Assembly: GCA_032690845.1 (NCBI GenBank)
Contig: CM064430.1
Coordinates: 3,830,949-3,894,948 of the forward strand
Direction: 5' to 3'
Source: Eleusine coracana subsp. coracana
Taxonomy: Eukaryota; Streptophyta; Magnoliopsida; Poales; Poaceae
DNA length: 64,000 nucleotides
The translations under genes were made by a program, and so were the position numbers. The notes below the pieces were generated by a model. That model did not search any database. It had not been told where the DNA came from and saw nothing but the letters and a program-made list of their open reading frames with translations. Shown here piece by piece: positions 54,744 to 64,000 of this stretch. Each line of letters begins with the position of its first letter. Position 1 is the stretch's first letter.

Positions 54744-55750
54744 TGTTGGAAAAATTAGCATTTTTAGTTTTATATTAATCTAGAAATAAATTATAAATAT
54801 GATTAACAGATTGCATAATGAACTAGACAAGTCTACGCAAAATCTAGACAGCTCTATTAGGTCAGACAAAAGCATAGCATCTACTATACTAGCAACATCC
54901 ATCATAGACAAATAGACTACGAAAGCTAGTATGGAAGACATGGTGTGAGATGAGAGTACGTATGTTTCCTTCTGGATTGGGTAGAGGAGGCGGCGATGAC
55001 ATACAGCACAGTCACGTTGTTGACGATGGCGGGTGAGACCGACTCGACGACGAGGAAGACGAGCCGTGGCGACGAGCTTGACGAAAACGAGAAAGCGATC
55101 GAGCAGTCGCGCAGAGTGCTTTCCAAAAATCTTATTCGTCCTCTCCCGATGCAGGATCACAGAGGACGACGGTTCCGGAGACCCGCTCTCCCGTTCGCCG
55201 GTGCACGCCGACAATCGGGAAAGGAGAAGACTTGACGACGCAACAGTAGCGAGAGGCAAAACCCTAAGCAATTGCGTGATATGATTTGTGGCGGTATCTG
55301 TACGTATTTATAGGGGGGAACCGCTAGGGTTGGGCATCCCGCAACCGAGTCGATTACCATATTAATACGTCGGTTTTCATAATTAAATATATAGAATACG
55401 CAGCAAAAAGAAAGTGCAAAAGAAAGCCGCGCCCCCGTAAGGCAAGGGACCGAATTTCGACGAACCATTCACGCAGGTGATGCGCGGCCACGCCCATCGC
55501 CCACGCCCCGTCCCGCCAGGCCCGGCCTGGCCCGACGAGGCGAGCGAGCGCGCGCATGTGTTCTTCCTTCCTCCCATTCATACACTTGTAAGAGATGCTA
55601 GAGCAACCAACCTTATAAGTTGGACTCCATCCACCTCTACTAGCAATGTGGGACTAAACCTTTGCACTCCCACCACTCATGAATGGGTCTTAGAGATTTT
55701 CAGGAATTATTGTTATTATTAATGGGCCGAGCCCATATATAATTCTAACA
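54744..55750 (-). repeat. 3' LTR of the minus-strand copia element
   Basis: 1007 bases with TGTTGG...CTAACA on the plus strand (reversed for the element). Next to it, 55751-55762 read on the minus strand gives CTGGTGGGGGAT, the polypurine tract. Confidence 0.85.
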
Positions 55751-56470
55751 ATCCCCCACCAGAGCTCAAAGTCCCAGCTAGACTTTGCCTCGCCCTACTA
55801 TTGTTTAATATACCAGTATTTTCAGTGGAGACTGTTAAGTTGAACTTCCACCTAGAATAATAAGCTACACTCATTCACAACTTAAACAATGGACTACGCC
55901 TTGAATTGCAAGTTTTGTGCAAATAAGTTTCACTCACTATCATAACTGATACTAGACCTCCAATAGACTTCTCCACGGGTGGAGCATATATGTCATACTC
56001 CCTTGGTCTTTTATGAGCTTAATAGAGATCGCCCAAATCTCACAGATTGCGACCTTACAACAATCGGGCTCATATAGATGTATTCATTCAAGAATATTCT
56101 GTAGGATAACATCTTCGCTATTTATAGCCAACTGAATACATTAAGGCAACAACCAACCTGCCATACAGATATCGAGAGTAATGCATCGCTTCTCGAGTGG
56201 GTTATAAAAGGTTACTCTCTTGCTAACCAATAGCTTATTCTTCACAGGTCCTACTTCACGGGATCTCCGATCACATAGGTTGGGTTACCACTATGGAATA
56301 GCACATATGGGTCTCATATCCATCTCCTTCGATGCACTGTCTATCACATTACATGACAGCCATTTGGTGACTTGATCTGCCAGGTTCTCACCAGTTGAAA
56401 TATATTCTATTGATATGACTCCGAAGTTTCTCATTTTCCTGATAGACTTCAAACGTCTCTTAATATGTCT

Positions 56471-59400
56471 TTATGACTTCATATTATCCTTAGAATTGTT
56501 CACTTTGACTATCACAGTTTGATTGTCACAATTCATGAGGATTGTTGGCACAGGTTTCTCGATAATAGGCAAGTCCATCAAGAGCTCACATAGCCAATCG
56601 GCCTCAACTGTAGCTGTATCCAGTGCGGTAAGCTCTGCTTCTATGGTAGACCTCGTTAAGATGGCATGTTTACATGATCTCCATGAAACAGCAACACCAC
56701 CAAGAGTAAATGCATATCCACTTGTGGCATACAGCCCGTCAGCATCAGATATCCAATTGGAAACACTATAGCCCTCTAGTACTGCTGGATATCTAGAATA
56801 ATGAATTCCATAATTCATAGTACCAACTAGGTAGTGCATTACCCGCTCAAGCGCACGCCAATGATCATCTCCCGGACAAGAAGTAAACCGGCTCAGTTTG
56901 CTCATAGCAAACGAGATGTCAGGCCTAGTAGCACTCGCTAAATACATAAGTGATCCAATAATCTGAGAATATCTTAATTGGTCTCGACGAATTCTCTTAT
57001 TCTTTCAAAAGATCAAGCTGGGATCATAAGGTGTTGGAGAAGGCTTGCTATCCTTGTAACCAAAACGGTTCAAGAGCTTCTCAACATAATGAGATTGCGT
57101 AAGAGTAATCCCATTCTCTCCTTTGATTAGCTTGATGTTCAAGATAATATTAGCCTCACCCAGATTCTTCATATTAAAACTTTGGCACAGAAAAGTCTTG
57201 ACCTCATTGATCACGTCAAGATTTGTTCCAAAGATGAGTATGTCATCAACATACAAGCACAGTATAACTCCCTGACCCCCACCATGGTGGTAGTATACAC
57301 ATTTATCAGCCTCATTGACTGAAAAGCCTGCTACTAAAAGTGTTGAATCAAATTTCTCATGCCACTGCTTAGGAGCTTGTTTCAGACCATACAAAGACTT
57401 CAACAAGTTACACATATTATCTTCTTGACCCTTTATTCCAAACCCATCAGGCTGATCCATGTGGATTTCCTCATCCAACTCTCCATTAAGCAAAGCTGTC
57501 TTAACGTCCATCTGATGAACGATAAGACCGTGTGAGGCAGCCAGAGCAAGTAATACACGAATTATGATCAATCTAGCAACATGTGAATAAGTGTCAAAGA
57601 AGTCTTCGCCTTCTTTCTGGGTGTAACCCTTGGTCACAAGCCGAGCCTCATACTTGTCAATAGTATCATCAGGCTTAAGCTTTTTCTTGAACATCCATTT
57701 GCAACCCACAGGTTTACAACCATATGGTCTATCAACAACTTCCCAAGTTCTATTAGAAAGAATAGAGTCCATCTCACTATAGACAGCTTCTTTCCAGTCA
57801 TCTGCATCAGGAGATGCATATGCCTCTGAAATGGTTCTAGGAGTGTCATCCACAAGATAAATAGTGAAATCATCACCAAAAGACTTTGCAGTCCTTTGTC
57901 TCTTGCTCCTCCTAGGAGCTTCACTATCAATCTCCTCATGGATTGGTTCAAGTGTTTGTTCAGCATGATCAGAAAATACACTAGGTTCAGGAGTAGTTTC
58001 AACAATCACATCAGAAGATAATCTAGACATGCTATGTAAATCTTTCATAGGAAATATGTTCTCAAAGAAAGTAACATCACGGGACTCCATTAATGAATTA
58101 ACATGAACATTAGGTACCTCTGATTTAACTACTAAAAATCTATAGGTAATGTTATGATGAGCATATCCAAGAAAGATACAATCCACAGTTTTAGGTTCCA
58201 ACTTACGCTTCTTGTTAATTGGCACGTTAACTTTGGCCAAACAACCCCATGTGCGTAAGTAAGAGAGCGATGGCTTTCTACCAATCCATTCCTCATATGG
58301 AGTCTTCTTCTTATTTTTTATGGGAACTCTATTTAGGATATGACATGATGTCAATAAAGCCTCCCCCACCATGCCTTAGATAATCCAACCGTATCTAATA
58401 TGGAATTAACCAAATCAGTTAAGATGCGATTCTTTCTTTCGGCAACCCTATTTGATTGGGGCGAATAGGGAGGCGTCCTCTCATGTATCAAACCATGTTC
58501 CGCACAGAATAAATCAAACTCATTTGAGAAATACTCGCCACCACGATCGGACCTAATTCTTTTGATCTTTTTCTCTAGTTGAGTTTTAACTTCAGGCTTA
58601 TAAATTTTAAAGTAGTTTAGAGCCTCATCTTTAGTTTTTAACAAATAAACATAGCAAAATCTAGTCGCATCATCAATTAAAGTCATGAAATATCTTTTTC
58701 CACCCTCAGTCAATATACCATTCATTTCATAGAGGTCTGAATGTATAAGTTTTAGTGGTGCTAAGTGTCTCTCCTCTGCAGCCTTGTGAGGCTTTCGAGG
58801 TTGCTTAGATTGCACACAACTTGAGCACTTAGAACCTTTGACAATGAAAAAATTCGGAATTAAATTCAAGCTAGAAAGTCGAGACATAGAACCAAAATTT
58901 AGATGACATAAACGTGAATGCCAAACACTAGCATCACTCTCATTAACACCATCACAAATATAGTTCACAGACTTATTGCAATAATCTGAAAGGGAAAAGC
59001 GGAACAAGCCTCCGCACTTATAGCCTTTACCAATAAATTATCCACTCTTAGACATGACAACTTTATTCGACTCTAGCACTACCTTAAAACCATCCCTACA
59101 CAAAAGGGAGTCACTAACGAGATTCTTCTTGATAGAAGGGACATGCTGTACGTTCTTTAATTCGACAATCTTCCCCGAAGTGAACTTCAGCTCGACCGTG
59201 CCAATACCATGAACAGAAGAATGTGACCCATTCCCCATTAGCACGGAGAAATCCTGGGCGACCTGGTAAGAAGTAAACAAAGAGACATCAGCATAAATAT
59301 GAACATTAGCACCAATATCAAGCCACCAACAAGTAGATTGAAATACAGAAAAAAAATATATGGTAAATTATCATACCCACTATTTTCTCTAGCACTGGTC

Positions 59401-60447
59401 ATCATATTCGCAGACTTCTGCTGTGGAGGCTTCCTTCCTTTACGTTCTGGACACTTCTTTACCCAATGCTCATTAGAACCGCAAACAAAGCATGCTCCCT
59501 TCTCCTTGTTCTTCTTCTTGAAAGGTAGTGGTCTGTTTAGGATTATTGTTCTTGCCCTTACCCTTACCACCACTGCCATGAGACTGTTGTGGTTGATGCA
59601 CCATATTGGCAATAGTGTTTCCCTCGTTAACTTTAGAACGTCCATCCTTCTCACGAGCTTTCTCCTCAACGTCAAGAGACGCGATCAAATCTGAGACAGA
59701 TATGTTCGTCCTCTTGTGTTTAAGAGTAGTGACAAAATTCCTCCAAGTTGGAGGCAATTTGGCAATAATGCCCCCAGCCACAAACTTCTCAGGTACGACG
59801 ATCTTAAACAATTTGAGTTCCCTCATTACGCACTGTATCTCATAAGCCTGCGCGATGACAGATTTGTCATCTACCATCTTAAAATCATGGTACTGCTCAA
59901 TGACATATAGTTCAGTGCCAACATCTGAACCACCATAGTCAGCGATCAAAACGTCTCACATATCCTTTGCGATTGTATGATGGATGTAGACGTCCTGAAG
60001 ACGATCTACCAAAACTCCAATAATAGCGCCCAAGAATATTGTGTTGGCTTCACTGTAGGCCTTTTCCTGATCTGCAGTGAGATCGCTTTCAGGTTTGCCA
60101 GTGGACACCCAGAACACATTCATGACAGTAAGCCACAGAGTGACTTTCACTTGCCATCTTTTGAAGTGCACGCCAGTGAATTTTTCTGGCCTCAGTGCAT
60201 TGACAAATCCAGTCATAAAACTACAGTACCTATAATAAGGTTTTTGGATTGTTGGAGAAATTAGCACTTTTAGTTTTATATTAATCCAGAAATAAATCAT
60301 AAGTATGATTAACATATTGCATAATGAACTAGATAAGTCTACGCAAAATCTAGACAGGTCTATTAGGCCAGACAAAAGTATAGCATCTACCATACTAACA
60401 ACATCCATCATAGATAAATAGACTATGAAAGCTAGTATGGAAGACAT
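56471..60447 (-). pseudogene. Decayed copia gag-pol
   Basis: Read on the minus strand, gag begins near 60215 (MTGFVNALRPEKFTG), with a stop near 59958 and a frame change before the zinc knuckle CFVCGSNEHWVKKC (about 59485). The protease region around 59290-59040 (DFSVLMGNG, NVQHVPSIKKNL) is split by frameshifts. The integrase (LCHLNFG, LIHSDLYEMNG, RSDRGGEYF, RVAERKNR) runs 59007-58351. Next come RT (MDVKTALLNGELDE, LYVDDILIFG) to 57005 and RNase H (SNWISDADGLYATSGYAF, CDNQTVI) to 56471. At least four breaks prevent a full polyprotein. Confidence 0.85.
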
Positions 60448-61251
60448 GGTGTGAGATGAGAGTACGTACGTTTCCTTCTGGACTAGGTAGAGGAGGCGGT
60501 GATGATGTGCAGCACCGTCACGTTGTTGACGACGGCGGGTGAGACCGACTCGACGACGAGGAAGACGAGCCGTGGCGACGAGCTTGACGAAGACGAGGAA
60601 ACGATCGAGCAGTCACTCAGAGCGCTTCCCAAAAACCTTATTCTCGCTCTCCCGATGCAGGATCACAGAGGACGACAGTTCCGGAGATCTGCTCTCCCGT
60701 TCGCCCGTGCACGCCGACAATCGGGATGGAGAAGACTTGGCGGCGCAACAGTAACGAGAGGCAAAACCCTAAACGATTGCGTGATATGATTTGTGGCGGT
60801 ATCCGTACGTATTTATAGGGGGGAACCGCTAGGGTTGGGCGTCCCGTAATAGAGTCGGTTACCATATTAATATGTCGGTTTCCATAATTAAATATATGAA
60901 ATACGCAGCAAAAAGAAAGTGCAAAAGAAAGTTGCACCCCCGCAAGGCAAGGGACCGAATTTTAGTGGACCATTCACGCATGTGATGCGTGGCCGCGCCC
61001 ATCGGTCACGCTACGCCCCGCCCCGGTCCGACGAGGCGAGGCGAGTGAGTACGCGCGTGTGTTCTTCTTTCCTCCCATCCATACACTTGCAAGAGATGCT
61101 AGAGCAACCAACCTTATAAGTTGGACTCCATTCACCTCTACTAGTAATGTGGGACTAAATCTTTGCACTCCCACCACTCATAAATGGGCCTTTGAGATTT
61201 TCAGGAATTATTGTTATTATTAATGGGTCAAGTCCATATATAATTCCAATA
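60250..61251 (-). repeat. 5' LTR of the minus-strand copia element
   Basis: 1002 bases, same family as 54744-55750. The outer end has decayed from CTAACA to CCAATA. No clear initiator-tRNA primer site is seen next to it at 60230-60249. Confidence 0.85.
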
Positions 61252-62267
61252 AAATATAATATGATTAGATAAGGAATGACAAACAGACTTCGTTTAAAGC
61301 TGGCAATGCAATTGGAGTTATTCTAACGTTCTCTAAAGAAATGAAGTCCTTAAAACTCAACAGACTCGCAAATATCTAGAACTATTCTACAGAGACATTG
61401 TACTTAAGGTACGCATGTTATCAGAAATATAAAGTCATGTTCATGAAATCTAGCTAAAAATCCAAGTTGATTGTTGTTCCCTTAGGATGCAAGAACACTC
61501 GCTGCTAACATTAAGGGAACAACTTTTATACCCTGGCAACAACTTTGTCAATGTCGTTCACGAACCATTATTTGGAAAACAACCCAAAATGACCACACGA
61601 TTTCATCAAAGGAACAACAGAGCAATGCTTTATTCTGCCAATGATAGTTGACTAGTTTTATTCAAGGTGGTTATTGATTTTTGTCTGGCTTCTCTTGATT
61701 TTACTGTGCCGGTGGGTTCTCTGTATTATTATTGTCTCCATCCTATGACATGCCAATTGTATCATGATTTTTTGGCTGAGTTTGATAGAGTACCTGCATA
61801 TAAGATTTTAATGAACTTTTATCAAAAACAACATATTTAGTTTTAGAATTTAGAAAGAACATCAACCATACAATTTGGTCAAGGAGATACTAGGCACAAA
61901 TACTATTTCTAAATCTTCATCCATGAGCGATAAAAATCCATATTGTTGTTGTCTCCGTCCTATGACATGCCAATTGTATCATGATTTTTCGGCTGAGCCT
62001 TGACCTGCATATAAGATTTTAATGCAGTTTTATCAAAAACAACATATTTTTACTTAACCAAATTGCATAACATAAAGTAGATGCTTCTACAAGTATCTAT
62101 TGTCTTAATTTGCTCCCTAAGCCATTTAGGCAATTAGCAAACAAATCTACAACGTTATGAGGTGAAAGTAGTTTATGTTTACTAATAACTTGATAACTTC
62201 TACTATCGCCCGATTTTAAAATTTTCAAAATTCAATATTTTTTATTAATAATTTATTTTTTCACAAT
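61252..62267. other. Intergenic with a spaced direct repeat
   Basis: A unit of about 115 bases (CCTATGACATGCCAATTGTA ... ATCAAAAACAACATATTT) occurs at about 61720-61838 and 61937-62050. Sequence near 61606 (AACAGAGCAATGCTTTATTC) is a third copy of the short phrase around 51170 and 51430. No gene. Confidence 0.5.
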
Positions 62268-62643
62268 TCAATATTATTAATTGCTGCCCGATTTTAAAAT
62301 TTTCAAAATTAACCACCTGTCAGTCCTATCGCCCATCCAGCGAGCGACAGCTATAAGAGGGGGCTTTTTTGCATTAAAAGTTAAGCCTCCCAAAGTCTTG
62401 ATTTAAAAATACTTTAAACTCTTGTAAAATTTAGAATAATTTTTATGAATGTAATCATTTTTAAGGTTAGTTGTTAAGAAATTATTTTTAATCGAGACTT
62501 TGAGAGACATAACTATTAAGACAGATAAAATAAAAAAAACAATATCTATATGTCTGTCAAATGGGCCCTGTCGTCCGGCCAATAGGCCCTGACAGAGGGT
62601 TAATTTTGCAAATTTTAAAATCGGATGGTTAGTAATATTAAAT
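62268..62643. mobile_element. Long foldback element
   Basis: The left arm, with CCGATTTTAAAATTTTCAAA then ACCTGTCAG, pairs with the right arm (TGACAGAGGGTTAATTTT, AAATTTTAAAATCGG). Pairing continues inward (AAAGTCTTGATTTAAAAAT against ATTTTTAATCGAGACTTT), so almost the whole 375 bases folds on itself. No coding. Probably a MITE; target duplication uncertain. A partial arm copy lies just upstream at 62208-62240. Confidence 0.6.
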
Positions 62644-63172
62644 AGTTAAAAAATCGGTTATTAACAAAAAGTCCTCCCAAGAGACCTATCATTGTGGCAA
62701 CTCGCAAAGAACAGAATAGAAGCTTCCGAAGGCATCGATGCAAAGCACATTTCGTACGCAACTGAAAGCTGCGAACACACTATCGAAGGGCCCAAACGCT
62801 GGATTCTCGGGCTTCATCGTCTTCAGTCGCCAACCTGTGTTTTGACCACACGAAATTTCCGTGCGACTGAATATGAATCAATGAGTACGTGCTCCCCTAC
62901 AAATTCCAAACAAAGAAAGAAACGAACGCATGCCGCTCTTGAAATTCCGTGTCAAAGGATGCTAAACCTATCATCCGCACGGCAACTTGGAAACTGGCAG
63001 CTGCGACCTGCTACCCGAGTAGTAAAAATTACGAGACTGAATGGTCTGTTGGCAGCTACCAGCTGACCGCGAGGTCGTGGTTGACTCCGTAGCCGACGCG
63101 GTAGCCGCGGCACAAGAAAGAAATTGTCAAAGCTCTGTTTTGGTTCCCACGAGAATTCTGTGCGATCCTCAT
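62644..63172. other. Upstream region of the glutaredoxin gene
   Basis: Probable promoter and 5' sequence. An open stretch at 62692-63066 has no recognisable domain and no similarity to known families that I can see, so it is not called. Confidence 0.4.
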
Positions 63173-63180
63173 CTATAAAT
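63173..63180 (+). promoter_or_regulatory. TATA box of the glutaredoxin gene
   Basis: CTATAAAT lies 109 bases upstream of the ATG at 63289, after a GC-richer stretch. It predicts transcription starting near 63205 and a leader of about 80 bases. Confidence 0.65.
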
Positions 63181-63288
63181 TGGGAGCAAGGGACTCAGCA
63201 TGGACACACACAATCATCAGTTTCTTGAAACAAAAACACAGGCCTCTTCTCTCTCACACACCAGCTCCGAGCAGACACAAACCCAGCA

Positions 63289-64000
63289 ATGGCGCTCGAC
63301 AAGGCCAAGGAGATCGTCGCCTCATCCCACGTCGTGGTCTTCAGGTCTCACTCGCCTACTCATCGGAGTTGTTCTTCTCTGACAAACTGGATCGAAATTT
63401 GCATATACTCATGTTTATGTTACATAATGACTACAGCAAAACTCATTGTCCTTACTCTGCCCGAGCGAAGCAATTGTTGACACAGCTGGGGGCCAGCTAC
63501 AAGGTCGTTGAATTGGATGTGGAAAGTGAGTACTAGTTTGACTCCATATTACTTTCTTTTCTTATGGTTCACTAATATGGTCCGTAACTTGGCATAAACA
63601 AATTAGAGAGGTGCAGTGCAGTCGTAGTACATTGTATGCGTTGTATGGGCATTTTTTGCTGAACTAGAACACATTTGATTGTTGTTGTGCAGGTGATGGA
63701 CCTGAGCTGCAGGCAGCTCTTGCGGAATGGACAGGGCAGAGAACTGTTCCCAACGTCTTCATCAAAGGGAAGCGTATCGGTGGCTGTGACGGTGAGTAGT
63801 ACTGTGTTATTCTCTCTCGGTCGCAAATTCTAATGTCGTCATCAAATGAACATTTGCTCGTCAGCATCTGATTTCTGTTTCCTTATTTCAACGCTTGTGG
63901 AGCAGCTACCATGGCAATGCACGACGCAGGAAACTTGGTGCCGCTGCTGACGGAGGCTGGAGCAATGGCGCTCGTCAAGGCCAAGGAGATCGTCGCCTCC
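63289..64000 (+). CDS. Glutaredoxin, 3' end outside the window; possible tandem-domain fusion
   Basis: Exons 63289-63344, 63437-63525, 63693-63791 and 63906 to beyond 64000; all junctions are GT-AG and keep frame. The protein starts MALDKAKEIVASSHVVVF and shows the thioredoxin fold of plant class I glutaredoxins: active site CPYS, TVPNVFIKGKRIGGCD (cis-Pro and glutathione-binding GG) and MAMHDAGNLVPLLTEAGA at the usual C-terminus. Glutaredoxins reduce disulfides or glutathionylated proteins using glutathione in cytosol or plastid. CPYS lacks the second Cys of CPYC/CPFC, so a monothiol mechanism is likely. Instead of a stop, exon 4 continues in frame with MALVKAKEIVAS, a near copy of the N-terminus. 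The window ends before it can be seen whether a second domain follows. Confidence 0.8.

Larger units (their letters stand above)
54744..61251 (-). mobile_element. Old Ty1/copia retrotransposon, minus orientation
   Basis: About 6.5 kb between LTRs at 54744-55750 (its 3' LTR) and 60250-61251 (its 5' LTR). Flanking AGATA (54739-54743) and AAATA (61252-61256) are a probable 5-base duplication with one change. In the first 237 or so bases of the two LTRs I count about 17 differences (about 7%), so it is several times older than the element at 25955. The pol gene is broken. Confidence 0.88.

Noticed and set aside
62692..63066. 124-codon frame upstream of glutaredoxin
   Set aside because: No domain; lies in the probable promoter region and is unsupported by any paralog here.

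Overview
This is plant nuclear DNA, most likely from a grass close to rice (Oryza). The signs are GC-rich, alanine- and arginine-rich exons with short GT-AG introns set in AT-rich spacers, several Stowaway-type MITEs with TA target duplications, a gypsy element with a very long LTR, copia elements and Helitron-like ends. The species cannot be fixed from sequence alone. No bacterial-type operons, CRISPR arrays, rRNA or tRNA genes were seen.

Layout. 1-6921: the 3' part of a decayed Ty3/gypsy element ending in a 3.4 kb LTR. 7-17.4 kb: two tandem minus-strand genes for small coiled-coil proteins of the DUF593 / zein-binding type (11355-12353 and 16295-17170), a third-copy relic near 7.4 kb, MITEs and a Helitron-like 3' end. 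19.4-20.4 kb: carboxylesterase CXE-1 (minus). 23.3-39.8 kb: four plus-strand copies (A, B, C, D) of a steroid 5-alpha-reductase-like membrane protein. A and D are intact. B is an exon-2 relic split by a young, coding-intact Ty1/copia element (25955-33198). C is a promoterless, frameshifted relic carrying a solo LTR. 40.3-51.7 kb: two more intact carboxylesterases (CXE-2, CXE-3; both minus), three esterase relics and a 5'-truncated copia element. 53.2-54.6 kb: an aspartic-protease-like protein with altered active-site loops. 54.7-61.3 kb: an old minus-strand copia element with both LTRs. 63.3 kb to the end: a glutaredoxin gene whose last visible exon runs in frame into what looks like a second glutaredoxin N-terminus.

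How the genes relate. The window is shaped by repeated tandem duplication and transposon insertion. The clearest case is the reductase array. A and C share intron and downstream flank, while B and D share exon 2 and a different downstream flank. An ancestral A-D pair was therefore duplicated as a block, and each gene now survives in only one of the two units. Three triad-intact esterases flank the reductase array. They are probably soluble hydrolases acting on small esters, and the reductases are probably ER membrane enzymes. Whether the two families share a pathway cannot be told from sequence. The DUF593 pair, aspartic protease and glutaredoxin look functionally unrelated to them.
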